The notes: generated by a model not told the origin, from the sequence alone. Counted from the first letter of the stretch, positions 37,601 through 52,668 are shown. The stretch is DNA of 64,000 bases from Haemonchus contortus (GCA_000469685.2 LS997566.1:4743845-4807844), one strand, 5' to 3'. Program-made: numbers and translations.

Positions 37601-40600
37601 CCTATCTATCTATGGGGGTATATGTAGAGTGTTCCGTAGCTCTTCGAATTCTGTGATCTTGTTTTTCCTCTATACCTCGAATTTGTTCACCTAGTTTCAG
37701 ATCATCATCCTTTTGATGTTTTCAAAACCTCACCCTTTGGGTGTTTTAAAACTGAAAAGGATTTTGAAAATAAATTCAAAAAACCGCTGAAATAAAAATT
37801 TTTATGGCTGGTAGCTAAATACTTGCTTCATTGGGAAACATACGATTTAGTTGTTTTGTATCATTTTAACTCGGAAAGAAAACGAAAATCAACAAATATA
37901 GACTGTGCAGAATAGAGGGCGTGGTCAAAAATCGTGCAACTTTTTTGTATTAATTAATTCGTTCAGTCGGAGCCGTCCACTGCTTTTATGTGAACTGCTA
38001 TGATTAGCAAAAACTTTTAGCAACTACTTTTGTTACTTCACGATGCAGTTTACCAATACTTTGGTTTCGGAAGAAATATCTCTCTGTTTTTCCTCATCCA
38101 TAGTTTGATATTCGGTTCAAAATCACGAATAAATGCACAATTCCCCGCTGGCCCATAATGGAAGACATCTTGAAAGCATGTGGCCTGATTTTGAAATACG
38201 ATACCTCTTCCTAATTTCCTGCTGCCGACGGAATTCTAACCAAAACGGAACTTGCTCAGAATCCTTGACATTGAATCTCAATCTGAATTTGTTCTACTAT
38301 AGTAAGCAAATACGTATAGAATCCCAATTGATTTATTATGTTTATTATATTATTTGTATTTGCTGACAATATTTTGCGTTCCAGAACTCACATTATCAAT
38401 ATTCATTTCATAAGCAACTTTATGAGAGTTTTGCAAGGTGTGGGAGCACACTCAATTTCTTTGAAGTCTGGAATTGAAAATTTTCTCGAGGTCCCGTTTG
38501 ATCCATTGATATTCCCATTCCTTCCACAGCATCTCTACAGGTTTTAAGGTGAATCTGCTCAGGGACAGGTTCAGAAGCTCTTGAGCCCATTGAGATTTCA
38601 GGGGAGTTCTCTCCGCCCGAAATGGAAAACACTCCAATGCCTTTATTGCTGGGAGTGCTTTCGATTCCCACAATGCCCTCAGCTCAATTTGGCCGAGTTT
38701 TTTGAAAGAGTCGCTCTCTACGACCCCTTTTTGAGTTCCGAGCTCCTAGTGGAATTCACATTTCCTTTCTATTCCTCACACCACTGACACTTTTAATGGT
38801 AGTGGACACTGCTATGTAGAAAACCCTATGTTACAGAATTAGAATGGAGCAAACGTTCAGTATAAACTGATAACATGTAACATCCGTTTGGATTGCTGAC
38901 CTTAACTGTTGATTTTGAAATAATGGCTTGAAGTTTTCGAAAAAAAAAACGGAATATGTCCTTTCCCGTAAAATCTTATCTATAGTTGGTGGAGCTCTGA
39001 AATTTCTACTATTTTGGGATGTTCCGAAACAAGCAAAAGCCAAGTTTTGTCCCAGACAGCACTGCCCACTTCAATGGCGGGCCATTTCCTAAAGAATGCA
39101 TTCATTCGATCGTTATGGTGCTTCTCCTTCTCTAATGACTGCATAGTTGAATTCGTTCTGATGGAAAGGTCTATTAGAATCACTGCCATTTTGTTTCGAC
39201 CTTGGTCACGAGAGCATATTTGTGCCTGTTGGATATGAAGAAAAGCTTAATCGAAGCTTGTCTTTGACAGAAATTTATGGCAGCAGTTGCTAGTGTAGCT
39301 GTCCTCATTAATTTGCTTTGCACTTTTAAAAATATGTATTTGTTTCTATAGATTTATTGAAGGCTATTTCTTATGAAACCTTCACACCATCAAATTGCTC
39401 CATGCGATGCAATTTTTCCAAAGTTCATAGTAACGCCCCAATATCTGCTCTGCCCAAATGGCAAGAAGAAAAATACTGATAAATAGAATGACCGGATTTT
39501 TATCTCCAAGGCATACCCCATGCGATCAACTCAGATCCAGTACTTAGTATACCTTCCAAGGACAGCCAATATCCAATCTTCAAGCCAGTTTTTCCTATGG
39601 GATGAGTTCAATGTCAACTGCTCGCTCCCGTAATGATGAAGGACCTAATTGGCTCCGGTGAGTAGTAATTTCCGATATGCTGAGCCCTCGGAGGAGGACT
39701 CAAAACCACAGACCTTCACATATAGGCCTATATTGACATGATATAATGAATTTTTGTAAATGGAAATTAGGTGACGTAGGATACTACAATTTTAGTTAAG
39801 TCATGCTTGAAGAACTCTTGATGCATTGTGTTGATACAACTTTTTAAGGAGTACATTCAAGAAAAAAGCACAATTTTGGACCTTGGTAACTCATATTGAC
39901 ATGAATTCGGCAGTTCTCGGTCTGATCTCGATCGTCCTGACATAACACTGCATTTGAAAGCTCTCAGCCACCCCTTGGTGTCCTTCATTTGGGCCACATC
40001 ATTGGCAAGGGAACAGAAATGAAAGCGGAAGCAACTCTGAGCATTTTTCTTTGCTCTCGTGAGATTCAGCGCCCTGAGATCTTTCTATGTGGGCGCCATG
40101 CATTTGTCTCCTCTTAAGAATCTTCAACATACTTTGGCTTCTACAACGGCTTACATACGCATTCAATGTGTTCAAAGTCTTTCTAAGACGAATCAGTTCA
40201 AGTTAGGTAGGCGAAAATTGAAGTATGCAAGGTGTTTATTATGATGTAAGGGAACAAATCTTCCTGGGATGAGCTCCTAGAGTTTGAAGAAGGCCAAATT
40301 TCTTCAGCCTGATCTCTCGAGAAAATGGAGTGGTGGATCGAAATGTGGCGTAACCAGCTTGAATGAGCAGCTTTATTGACCCATTAAGGCCACAACAACC
40401 TTTTTTGCCTGTAGACCACCTTCCAGGTGGCTCCCACTCCCATCTACTTTTTGAGCTTTCTTCTGCATCACCGTAGCATTTATATTCTGTCTATATAGCT
40501 CAACAATATAAATATTGAGCTCATGAATGAATGACCTCAAGTCTATGTTCGTTTCGTAGGTAGCTCTTATTTTACACTAATGATGTGGGACGCTGGGAAC

Positions 40601-43600
40601 ATTTGTAAAACACCTGTTATCAGACACATGTTATCAAATTGATGAGCCCTCTCATGTTTCACTTGATTAATGGAAACTACTCGACGAGCGCTTTCGATGA
40701 CTCGGTCTTGGTTGGCTTCTTAAAATCCTCCTTTTCACAGCTTCTCATGGCAATCTATCAGTCTCAGTTAATTCGAAAACTCATTTCTCTCCCTGACGCT
40801 TATCTGTAGCCTCCATTTTTCATTTGGTAGAAATATATTCCATATAGAAGTGTATTCTGTTTATATAATAGTAAGCTGTATGAGCCAGAGGAGGGACAGT
40901 ATCAAGAAGCGACGTTCCCATAAAGTAATGTCCAGGATCAAGTCCATTCAAGCCTTGGCAGGACAATCTAGCTTTACTTTCCCCCAAGGCTGCTGATTAG
41001 TACCAGGTCCGCCTGAAAAGCTAAAAACACTGAATTCAACGGCACTTGGCCTTGCCGACTCATTGAATAGGCTGAGTAGGCTTTTGAATCTTCTGCGATC
41101 CTAAAAAAATTCAAATGTACGGCGTATCCTAGAAGTTTGACTGATCTGCCCAGAAATTCTCTATATTTTTTTGTTTGGAACCATCGATGTTTATTTAAAC
41201 CACGGTCGATACTTTTTTGGATTTTTTCTTCATTCGAAACCTAAATAAGACTTGAAAATGCCAGTAAGCTCACTGTTATTCTGATGATTACTAGTATTGT
41301 GGTTACTTATTCATGACCTCAGGGATTTCAGAAAATCGTTTGTGGTTTGATGTGAACGCATTCATTTTTTTGTTCTATGGGCATGCATTGTAATGCAAAC
41401 TGCTGTTTCGAGGATTTCTTTTTTGTTTCCGAAACAACTTAGATCCGAAAGATCCCTGAGTTTAGTGGTGAAGTGGATGATGTGAGTTTTTATGCGGTGA
41501 AAGGGTGGTTGAGTTCCGGAGGTTGACGAGAGCAATAGAAAGAGGGAGCGAGCCAGCCTATTTCATATTCAATACCCATTGCGTAGTGGGGTGCGAGGTG
41601 AATTTGTGATCAATTACATCTGCCCACTTAGGCGATTCCCACATCGCTAACATTACTCTGGCCGGCTCCCTTTGGCCCTGCTATTACGCGTCGGTCGTGG
41701 CCTGGTAAGTTGTTGGTAGCTCTAGAATCACCAAGCGTGCTAGGCAACGACTATTAAGTCTTCACGGAGAAAAAAGTTCTTCGAAATTCTAACGACATTT
41801 CCGCCCAATGCACCTGTTCCGGCCAATCATCTGAAAACACTTGTTCTTGCCTCTGGCTCGTCCGGACCTCCTCCTTTTTCATGAGGCTGTTTTGAGCTTA
41901 TACACAGCTTATAGCAACCCATATAGGGTTACTGACCATCAAGACTTAGTGTAGATCTGATGGTCTAATCTGGACGTTCATGTTTATAACTTCTTGTGTT
42001 TCTTTGAGTACCTCTATGGAACTGAAATTATTCTGTTACCTATGCCGGATTGGATGGGATAGGACGCTGGTTATGAGAGTTTGAGTTAGAGAACTCCATG
42101 AACTTCTCTCCACATTTCCTCTATGTGCAACTGTTTTGGTTGAACATCTGAAAACAATTGTAGCAATTGCTGATAGCGAGCTTTTAATCTTCTTTTTTAC
42201 TGAGAATCATTTACTATGAAGCACAGGCACAGCACTAATGGCGGCTGGGGAGTTGAAGTTGAAGTCCAGGTCTTCTTAGCCTTGAATCTTTGTCGTATGA
42301 AACAGGTGTCCAGATTATTTGCAAGGAAAGGGATATCTGAGTGGATTTGTGGATTCACTTTGAACCATATCGCAAATCAAACACTCCTTTCAATGCAAAG
42401 CGGTTCTGTTTGATTGATGATTTTGATCTCAGAAAAAAGTTTAAAAACGCTCTTTATCTAAGACTTTATTATAATGCTGTGATAAGCAATTACTTTGATG
42501 TTTAAAGGGGCACACAAAAGTTGTTCCATCACCTGGAGTGAGTTGTAGTGTGTGTAAGTACTGAGGAGTTCCTGGAAGGCGTTCGGATCGTAGCATACCT
42601 GCGCTTTGAGCAGCACATGCTATCCTATGAAGCGCTTCTGTATCTTACCATGTATCTTTCTGTATCATTACAGTATCCTACCGTAATATCGAAGTCATAT
42701 CAAGACAAGTAGATGAAATCATTAAAGTATCGGCTTGCTGGGGCATCGGGAGCTTACTAGAAGGCAGAAAACTTTTCAATTCAACTTGGTACACACTTTA
42801 CGTCCACTAACGACTCATGGCAATTCCCAAAGTCAGCCTTCCCGTCAACCTAATTCCTCTCCTGTTACCACTTATAGATATCACATTTTGTTCTGGGTTC
42901 TGATATCATAACTGCCGATCACAATTAATATTCCGGAAATGTGACGTGACGAAGATAATGCCGTCAGATGGATTAGCTCATCGGATTTATTCGTACGTTG
43001 TCATGGAATCGTCAAATGTCTCAAAGATTCAACAAAATAACGTCGGATAACGTACACTGCACTTTTACTTGCTTCAGAAGTATCCCGAAAATCGGTATCG
43101 ATCCATTCCGCTTAAGTGACTGGGAGTGAACTTTTGGGACTCTTTTCTGTCACCCATAATAAGATTCAAATCCATTGGGAGAATCACTAGGCAAAAAGTG
43201 CATCCTCTCAGTTCTGGTACCAACACCAGCAGAGATTTTGAAATCCCCAAATGAAATTTACGGACCTTCTCTATTTAGTTAACGAATTAAATCTAATTCG
43301 TTGGATGAAAGAGCATTCTCATAGGATGCACTTGACTTTGATTATTCCATATTGGGACAAGGCATACTAGAAGGAAAATTCTGAGAGAGTCATCCAGTTC
43401 TCGTTCTGCTTAACAGCCGACTTCTTTGTCTGTTGCCGTATTCACCGCTGCCGGTGTACTTTGCTCACATTTCTGATCCCTCAAAAGTGCAGAATTCCGT
43501 TTCCGTCGTATGCATTTTTGCGCATGAGTCCTTTGACTTTGAACTCATCTAAACGACGGACGGTTGGACGAGTTTCCTTGTCGGTCACACCTGACAGAAT

Positions 43601-46600
43601 CGCACGGCGTCATCTACGTACGAAGTCGTTCGAGTTGCAAGTGCAATATGAAACATCAGTGGGTAGGTACGAGTTTGCATGGGCCGTTCTCAGTCATCCA
43701 AGCAGCCATTCGTCGGCGCTGTCATGCTCGCTGATACATGTCCACTTCAATTGCTTGCCCTACTGAGTCGATGACAGCCAGCTAACCCATCTCTCAACTT
43801 GGCTGCTCGTTAGGTTAGCTGTAGCCTTGCTACTTTCCTAGAAACTGGTAGTATTTTTTCACTCAGTAAGTTTTTACCCATTCAATTACTTCCCTTACTT
43901 CGATGGAAAAACCGGGAGCAGTTGCTACCGTAATCCGTGCTTTTCTCGTCTATTTTAATAGACATTGTTCGGCATTTTTGATGAGCCATTCGAATGTGTT
44001 TGAGCCAAATGTAACTTTGAAGATTTTTTATGTATCGTCGTAATATTCAGTCATTCATCACAGCCAGACAGCGAAGTCCTCCGGGCATGCTTTCTTTATG
44101 AGACATTGTTGGTGAAAATGTCCTCTATCGATCATTACACCACGTTCCTTTACGTTCTATAATAAAGACCACAATAAAACCTAATTCGATGTGTGGAAGA
44201 GAGTGTAAGGTTGGATTTTTATTCATACCACAACTACGGCTTCGTACCTCTATTTCCTTCTGTTTGTGCGACCTTCTGCATCTGCCTTTCTTTGAAGTCT
44301 GATCTGAAGATTGAAGTTTGAGCTTGATCTGCTTTGAATAATCAATGCCCTGTGCTGAATGGCTGGTGCTACGATGAATTCCTGTCATCTCTACCTTCTC
44401 AGTAACTCTTTCTTATGGGACTGGAGACCCTTCGAAGCACCTCGATAAGGGAAGTCAGGTGGCCGATTGGTTTTTCTCCAGGTTTCGTAGGCATCCTTTG
44501 GGACAACTGTTCTGGCCTAAGGAGGTTGCTGTGGGGCTGGATCGAGGCAAAAAAAAAACTCGCAAGTGACATGCACAGTGAGCCTTCGAAGTAGGAACTA
44601 ACGCCTCAGCAGGAATCGCCGCCCTAATCCGGCCTACTCCCCTATAAGAATGGACCGTAGGTCTGTAAGAGGCCGACATTCTGTAGGAGGGCCTAGAAAT
44701 TCACACTAATTCGGTTTTCCTGACTTTCTTTGCTATAGAATATACCTTCACCGAAGGTCTGCTCTGATCAGATGAACCTCAGATCCGCGTAGAAGTAGTA
44801 AAACCCCTGCCAAAGCAACATCTCAAACTCTCTTTTTTCGTTAAAAATGATTACTACTCAATTTTTAATTCATTTTTTGACTTCTCTGTGGCTGAAAAAC
44901 AGCCGACTCTATGCTTACGCACTTGACAATATTTTCTTCCATCGTACTCCTACCCGAAGACGAGAGTATTCATCCGTGTAATACAGAGGCACTCCCGTAC
45001 TCAATTTTGAATGTCAAAGGGGAAAGGATTTTTGAAAAAAAAAACAATTTCATAAGAAATGTACTGATACCTGTTTCCAGGCAGATTGGTAGACAGTGTT
45101 CATAGGTCCTCCTACTTATTGTAGGCAAATTGAGCTTAAAAAGTATTTCCCACAGACTCGTTACGGTTGTCGCCTTGCGCCCACAAGAACTATTCGATAT
45201 CATCTTAGATTTCATATTGAGTTTTATCGATATTATGAGTGTCGCGACTTGTTTAATCGATTTTTTATATCCGAAAACATATGTGAACTTTAAGACGTAA
45301 TCAGTCTGGTTCAGTGCAGAGGATTGGGACAGAGATACATGTAAGAGGGGGAGGGATAACAGCGATTAACGTGGGCTTAATGAAGAATCTCGTGGACAAG
45401 TACTTGACTTAATGTGGCACTGAATATCTGGATTTGGTCATGATATTCTCTGTCAGATTGACTAAAGCATTCGGATTTTAATTTCGGATTTAAAGTATGT
45501 CATTAGGTCACAATGCGTGTTTATGTGGCAGATATGTGGGTGGCCTTACTTTCTGACCTAATGACACATCAGAAAATTCGGTGCTTAGAATTCTCTTTTG
45601 CTATTTTAAGGCTGGGGAGGAAATTACGGGAAGTCAAAGCTATTTCGTCTTCAGGCTATTAGGAACCGGAAAACCCAGAGTTCTTGAACCTGCATCAGAT
45701 TTATTTCATTGGCCCTTTTTTGAGGTCATGTCTGTTCATTTTCATTTTTGGGAGATTTGCGTTACATCAAGATCTCATTGAAGTGGTCTGTTCATTGGGT
45801 TTATTTATACCTCAAAGACTTGGAAATGGATTAATGTCCAGGCACAATCGATAAACATAATTTCTGTACCTTTGAAAACAGCCATATAAGTGATTACCTG
45901 CAGAATTCAATTACGATATGGAGCAATAACACCCACCACTCAAATTCCCCCGTATTCATAACTACACATAGATCTCGGTATTCGTTTGCAGAACAAAGGC
46001 TTGTCCCTATCCCTACACACGAAAAGGCAGGCCAGGTGGAGGTCCTCCAAACGTATATAGGCTGTCCATCAGATTGTAGGCTGTTGTCCACCCGCGGGCC
46101 GACCAACCAAGCCTATAATCTTCTCGAAATCATTCATCAGGAAGCGTTCGAAAGCTGTTGTTTGGGTCAGAGGCTCCCTTGAATGCCGAGACCATTACGA
46201 TTGGGTGGTGTGGGTGTGTGGGTGGCCCATCCCTGACAGTTTCATGTTGAATGTATTTAGGTTTACTTCTTTTTTTCCAATCAAATTATTCCGGGGCATT
46301 CTGAGAACCTTATAAGAAAGAGTCGAAAGCATATGCTAGAAAACGTAACCCCTAAAACCGAGAAAAACCTGCCCTTTCTGAAATGTGTGCTTACATGTTG
46401 ACGTTTTTGCTCTGAGACACATATAGAAGATTTCTGAATGAAAGGTGGATGCATGGCGCACCTTTAGAGAAGTTTGACTGGACTTAAAAATGTTGTCATC
46501 TGCATCGCTTCGACTTTATTCTAGTCGAAGTAGTTCACACCAAGATAGGATACTATCGAGAGGGTACACATAAGGTCTGGGAATGAAATGTGAGATTGTT

Positions 46601-49600
46601 GTCGAGGTCAGACCTAACTCAGGCCTTCCATTCATCGGGGTTCGGGACGCTGGATTCATATTCTTCTTAGAGATGAACGCACTGAACTAGACTGTCTCCC
46701 TGGTCTCCCTTGAATTGTTGTATAAACCATTTAGGCATCTAATCTGAATGAAAGTCAAATGCTCCGGCATACCATGAAAAAAGCTCGGCCCAAGGTACTT
46801 CACCCCATTAAAACTTATTGGAAAACTATAACACGGACATTCTCAATGGTTCGTAGACGACGTTCGCATTTACGAATTCCCGTGTCTATTCTAGCGTGGC
46901 TGAGTGCTGTGCCTATCAGTCATAAGGAGAAAGGCAGGAGAGAAGCAGTTGTCACTTCAACTTGTCTTGTCTGATGAGAGTTTTTCTGCTCTACACCTCC
47001 TCTTCATCTGTCGTTTTCTTTAGCCGCTTTGTCATCGTTGTCGGGAACATAGCAAGCTATTATTGCTCTTCTTGCAGCTCATCTCATCCATAGCTGATCC
47101 TGTTTTCATAGCCTTTTATAGCTCTTTAAGCATTTCCAGCCAGTCGCCACCCTCCAACACCTCCTTTCTAGGAGGCTTCATTCTCAACTCAACTCAACAG
47201 CTCGCTCGGACTTCTGTATCGTCGTTTTCTTTGAAAAACGACATGTAAAGTGGCTTTTCTAGCAGATCCCCTGCGATGCGCCGTGCATTCTGAATCCATG
47301 CGGAATACAGCAGATGTTTGAATGAGTATTTGGCCTCCAAAATGCCCACCTTTCCTTATAGTAGATTTTCTATGCTCATTTGCACGTCTATCTTCAGTTA
47401 TCTACTGAACAATTTAAGTGGTAGTAGACTTTCCAGTAAGGACCTTATGGATTTTTTGACACTTGTTCTTTGCTATTCAGATGGGCAACTCTGTTCGTGC
47501 TAAGCATCAGCATCATTGATGGGTCTCAACGATCGTGGTAGTGAAGCCATTTCCCAGAGCTTCATGAGCGCCCACCTATCGTATCGAGCTACATCTGCTA
47601 ACAGAATAGGTTAGCAGCTATTAAATTGATGGCTTCAACTTCTTTTGCTTCCTTTCGGCAAATGGTTGTGTTCCTTCGCTTTTACCGCGCCTGTAGACCC
47701 CCTACCATAAAACTTTATTCCCTCAGTAAAGTTTGTCAGAGCCTAGTCAGAGCCTAGTATTATAGCAAAAAGCGAAAGGGAATCCAGTGAGCACAGATAC
47801 ATTTCAGTGACTCACTGTTGAGCAGCCATATGAACAGAGAGATTCGATTCGATCCTGATTAGGTCTAGCCGACCATCGGGCTGTATGTGTGGCTGTAGCG
47901 CCTCCTCACACTCTGCTATTCTGTTCCTTCATAATTTCTCATGAAGGTTATGTACATAGGCAGCTGAAAAAATTAAATAAATGGCTCAGTAAAGCAGTTA
48001 CTCGAGTAGAAGGCGAATTTGTTACTCAAATGCCTTTACAAGTCTTGATAGGGAACGAACAGTTTCTTAAATTAGGTACTCTGGAAAAAAAAACTTGAGT
48101 GCTTCCGTATTTTTAAATCGCTCAGCCTTTACCGAGGCCAAGCTTTGTGGATAGAAATCCAGAGCGTGGCGCAATCGTAAAGCCACTTATCGCTGAATCA
48201 TTCTACTTCTGCTGATCTTTTAGTTGATGCCATTTTCTAATGAAGAGATCTTAGAATGTTGTCATTTCTCTTGAAGGGTAAGTTCGATCAGAACACCATC
48301 TTTTCTCGGTAGTTATTAGATTTTAAACGATAATCCTTAACGGTGCCGTCAATTCTGAAGAGAAGTACCTTAAGAAAGAGGCGTGGCCGTATGGAGACCG
48401 CCTACTACAACACATCCGTTATTGTTCCCTCATATTACTCTTCGTATTATTCGTTGCTGCTATTACCTGAATATGTTCTTTCTTACCGACATCGGCACTT
48501 TGCCGACAGATTTTATAGACGACCCGGTACGTAGTGGCCACCTGTGGGATATTTTCGGAAGCCCGATGTGATTGAAAAAAAAAACTTTCACGGAAGCTGA
48601 CGTGAACGTGGGCAAACCCTCGTCCTGTCATTCTCCAAATGTGCCCTACTGAATGCCTTTTACCGCTTTGTCCTTTACTACCTCACTTTATTTTTCGGCC
48701 AAATTGGATAATCCACTTCGTTAGCTAAAAATAGATGAGTCTAGTGGTACCATTAGCTTATGGTGTATTAATCTAATTTCGGATCTGACCCTGCTGCGAT
48801 AACGCGATCTTCTCCCCATCGACAGTTTGGTTGAAGATTGGCAGTTCAGACGGAAACCTTTGATATAAATTGGTCTTGCTGATCGTGGGTAGGCTTAAAA
48901 TGTACCCATGGTAAGTGTGGCTGGAGTCGAGGGCATGGCGCAAACGTCAGTCTCTCCCGCCTTTTACTTCTGTCGTGCTACTTACTTCGTTGCTAAAAAA
49001 ACCGAGTTCCCTCCCCATCTCTCTTTCGTTCGGACGGAATTGGTGGCGGTTCTCTGTTGCTTCGCAGAAGGTATTCACTTTGGCTGCGGATTCTCTAATT
49101 CGTAGAAACTTATCCGAAACACCCGTTCTGTATGTTCCAGTATTTCCAGGACTATATGAGGGTTGGGATCTTCCTAATTCGTCCTCTCAGAAATCCAATG
49201 ATGGAAAAAATTGTGAACGGTCCCCATATGTAATAGGTGGTCAAGTGGATGTCGACTTAGAATTGGCCATTTTCAGTTTTTTCCCAAGTTGGCCCCAAAA
49301 AACCAAATAAGTGGTTTTTCAGAAGATTCGACTCAAGTACACCAAGGACAACGTACTTGGCCTTCATTGCAGTGCACATTTCCCCTTATTCGACTCTATT
49401 CAGTATCATTAAGGCATTTGAATGGGTTATTTGGGCTATTCAGAGATTTCTGAGAGGTTCCAGATAGTGACGTGCTTTTCGCCCATAAAAGGGTTCGGGT
49501 TGGTCTAGAGAAATCAAGAGAGTCAGAAGATCTGAACAGGTCTGACAACGAGTTTCGGATACCCAAATTGGAACCTTCTTGTTTCTTTAATTGCAGGTGT

Positions 49601-49657
49601 GTATCGACGTCGAGGTATGGGAAGCCCATCGCCCGAAAAACCTTTCAAGATAGTTTT
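37601..49657. other. Long gene-poor stretch
   Basis: Twelve kilobases without an exon chain I can support on either strand. Noted inside: a 13-bp inverted repeat at 45498-45510/45554-45566, a fragment related to the SINE-like family near 46595-46700, and many short frames with no recognisable content. Micro-exon genes could be hidden here. Confidence 0.4.
45498..45566. repeat. Small inverted repeat
   Basis: TGTCATTAGGTCA (45498-45510) and its complement (45554-45566) enclose 43 bp. It could be the ends of a very small MITE or chance. Confidence 0.45.
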
Positions 49658-50054
49658 GAAGTAAATTTTTCAAGCTGTAGAACCGAGATATTAACAAGCT
49701 TTATTAGGCTGACGTTTCGGTGCTTTCACCTTCCTCGGATCTTCGTGATCAGCCTCTTGGAGGCCAATAAAGCAAGTTGACCTGAGGCTCACCCCTATTT
49801 AAACCGCAGCCACACCAGCTTAGGGTGATCGGTGGACCCCCAAAGGTCGACTATCCCAGAGGTTAGTTACCAACTTTCGACTTCCTAGTAGCCCACGCCC
49901 TTTGAACTTTCTTTGTAGATTGAAATAGTGCTTGATCGGATGGTTTTTCAACTCCCTTTTGTCTTTCCAGGCTCCGAGGAAGGTGAAAGCACCGAAACGT
50001 CAGCCTAATAAAGCTTGTTAATATCTCGGTTCTACAGCTTGAAAAATTTACTTC
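49658..50054. repeat. Inverted repeat with Penelope/hammerhead-like motif
   Basis: Arms of about 82 bp (49658-49739 and 49973-50054) are essentially exact complements around a 233-bp centre; total 397 bp. Each arm contains TCCGAGGAAGGTGAAAGC followed by ACCGAAACGTCAGCC (right arm, plus strand). The layout, (C/T)CNGANGAAGG, a short hairpin (GGTG..CACC) and GAAACGTC, is the degenerate hammerhead-ribozyme core seen at the ends of Penelope-like retroelements. No reverse transcriptase is present, so this would be a terminal remnant or a non-autonomous derivative. Alternatively it is a simple foldback MITE. Confidence 0.7.
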
Positions 50055-52551
50055 TAAACTAAAGGAAGAATGCCGAGATTCATCGAGAGTCGCACATGGA
50101 CACTAGTTTCAAGATAGCCTTTTACGGAGTGGGAAGTTCCCCGCTGGCAGCGTAGACTGAGACTTTGGCGAACGTTCCAATGAAAGAGATAGCTGGCTTT
50201 TGTCATTTGTCTTAGTCCTGCCCATTAGTCTATGGATCATTGACATTTCCTAAATCCACAGGCGTATTAGCGAAGAGACGAGAGACAGGGCTGGGGCTGT
50301 GGGGCTGGGGTGTGATGCCATTGTTGCTGTGCTGCGTGACATAGCGCTTTGTGCTCTCCTCTGACGGCTCGCCCATATCTCTTAATCTTTGCGCTAAGTG
50401 GCAGCAGCCTTATCGGTTTTCTGAACTTACGTGCCGACTTCACTACCACCCTCCGATGCCCCAGACACACTGTCACTCAGAAACAACGAGGTCCAGCTCA
50501 AAGACCATTTGAGACCTATACGAAATCAATGAGTTTAGGTGGTCCGTCAGGCCAGTCGGTTGTGTACTGACCACGGTGGCTGATACTTAATCGTGATGGA
50601 GCGATGGCATTACCAACAGCTGGAATTAGGCTCCTGTTTGGTGTTGAGGGTATCCTATTTACGCCAACAGGGCGGCCGACTTTAACCCCCATGAGAGTGC
50701 TTGACGATTTTTCATAGCGGTCACATCTCCGATTGTCACAAAGTCTATGAAATATGTTCATCTCATCGAACAACTCACAACAGCAAACGTCGTAGGCACA
50801 TTTCTTTCGCTTGTATTTCCACAATTTTCGGGAACTTTCTATTTGTTCTACTTTTTTGTTTTTTCCACTCCTGCGATACCTCTAAGGTGCTGCCGCGAGC
50901 CCATGCTGTTGTACAGGATCATATGTGTGAGATGTGTCGAGTTTTACCAAGTTTGTTACAGTTTTCCTTCCTGGTAAGTAGTGATCATGGGTTCCATGGG
51001 TAGGTATCATATTGTCGATCTTCCAAACTTTGGTACATACCCCTTTCACTCCCACCTGACGCTTTCTCCATCTGTAAGGCTATAAAAGCTGGGTCTAGGA
51101 GAGGGTCAAAGAAGTGGCGGTCGTTCTCAGATGATATATATTCTCCTCTCTAGTTCTTTGGTACAGCTGTTTGATCCCTTATGCACAACTGGTACGTAGG
51201 CAGTCAGGTCTGTCAAAGAGCAGCAGGAATGGGATGCTCTGCTATACGTTTTCACCGGCTCCCGTGGAGATAGGACTGGCCTGGAAAACCTGGCCGTGAA
51301 TACGGCTTCATCTTTTTCTGGGAACTTTATAGTTTTTTTTATTCCTCTTGGTTTTTTATGGAATCCTCTGGAGTTGCGTTTTTCACATCAAACAACAGTC
51401 CCAAAAAAAATGGCTCGAAAAAAATCTTCTTTTTCTCTTGTTGGTTGTTTGTTGTTTGCGTGTTGGTTGTTGTTGTTGGGCTTAACCTTAACGAGATTGA
51501 GTCATGCGCAGAGCAGATTTCTTTGCTGATAGATTCTTCGTTGACTTTCTTAAGCATCTAAGAAAAAAACCACAATCAGCTTATAAAAGGATCGACAAAA
51601 AAAATTATTGACTATGAAAAAATTTGAAAAATCAGCTGCTGCCGTAGTCTCCGAAAAACTTTAGGTGGGTTCCATGGGATCTATGTTTATTCAAATTAAT
51701 GGTTAATGAATTTTTTCATGGTTCCTTCATTTTCTGACCATTCTAGGCAAAATTACATGTCCTAGATATTATATTCATACAAGGGCACTAGAAAGTAACA
51801 TCTATTTGTTATTAATACACTTACATTGAGCGCGGAAACAACGGGATATGAGGAATGCTCCTTATGAGAGTCCTGGCTTTCTCGTGCATTCCTGACATGG
51901 CTTGGAAATACCATGAACGGGGGATTTGCGGGTGTAATTATTATACATTTTCTAGACCTTCAGTCAGGCTTTAGCCTTTTACTGTCACTTGGTACTGTCG
52001 ACTAAGTGAAGTAGTGCCAGGCGGAATGCTACCGCAAGCATGGTCAGATGATGGAATCCTGACAACATAATCGGCCCGCTAAAGCTTGCATCTTCGCGAC
52101 ACTTCGAACTGCCTTATTCATTTGCCATAGAAGCTTTCCCTTTTCAAGTAGCTTTGTTGTCGAAGTGATTTTAGGATGATAACATTTGAGCCAGCCCAAA
52201 TGGTGAATTTCTTCAGTATCATGAGGATGGAGGAAAAAACCTTCTCCCCATTTTTTCCCTCATGTATCCAAAAAACCACTCAAGTCTTTATCCCTACGGA
52301 CTCAGCGGGGTGCTGTTGGGCTGCAGTCAAATAGCAGAAAAACGATTCTTTCACATCTCATCCTTCCCTTTAGAATGTTATTAGAATTATCGGCAAAGGA
52401 GAGACTGAGCCCTGCCCCAGCTTCTTGCATTAATTCATTATATAGGTCGATTATTCATTCAACCGCCCCTACAATTTCGAATGGATGTTGAATGCGCTGC
52501 TCATACATCGAAGCATTAACCACCTATAAGCCGCTTGCTCACTGGTCCGCC
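50055..52551. other. Non-coding stretch
   Basis: No supported exons. Open frames at 50349-51003 and 51296-51561 lack recognisable content and splice context. Confidence 0.45.
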
Positions 52552-52668
52552 AGTTGATATTGAAGAATTATGTTTGGGAGAAGGGGCTCGTCCAGATCCC
52601 GTATCTTCTGAAGACCAGAAGTATAAACTAAAAAAGAGGATATTCCAGGGAAATCCATCAGAATAAAG
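52552..52668 (+). CDS. Isolated terminal-exon-like segment
   Basis: A short open frame ending in TAA with coding-like composition (VDIEELCLGEGARPDP, KYKLKKRIFQGNPSE). The preceding GTCCGCCAG could be an acceptor, but its pyrimidine tract is weak and no partner exon was found. Confidence 0.2.
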
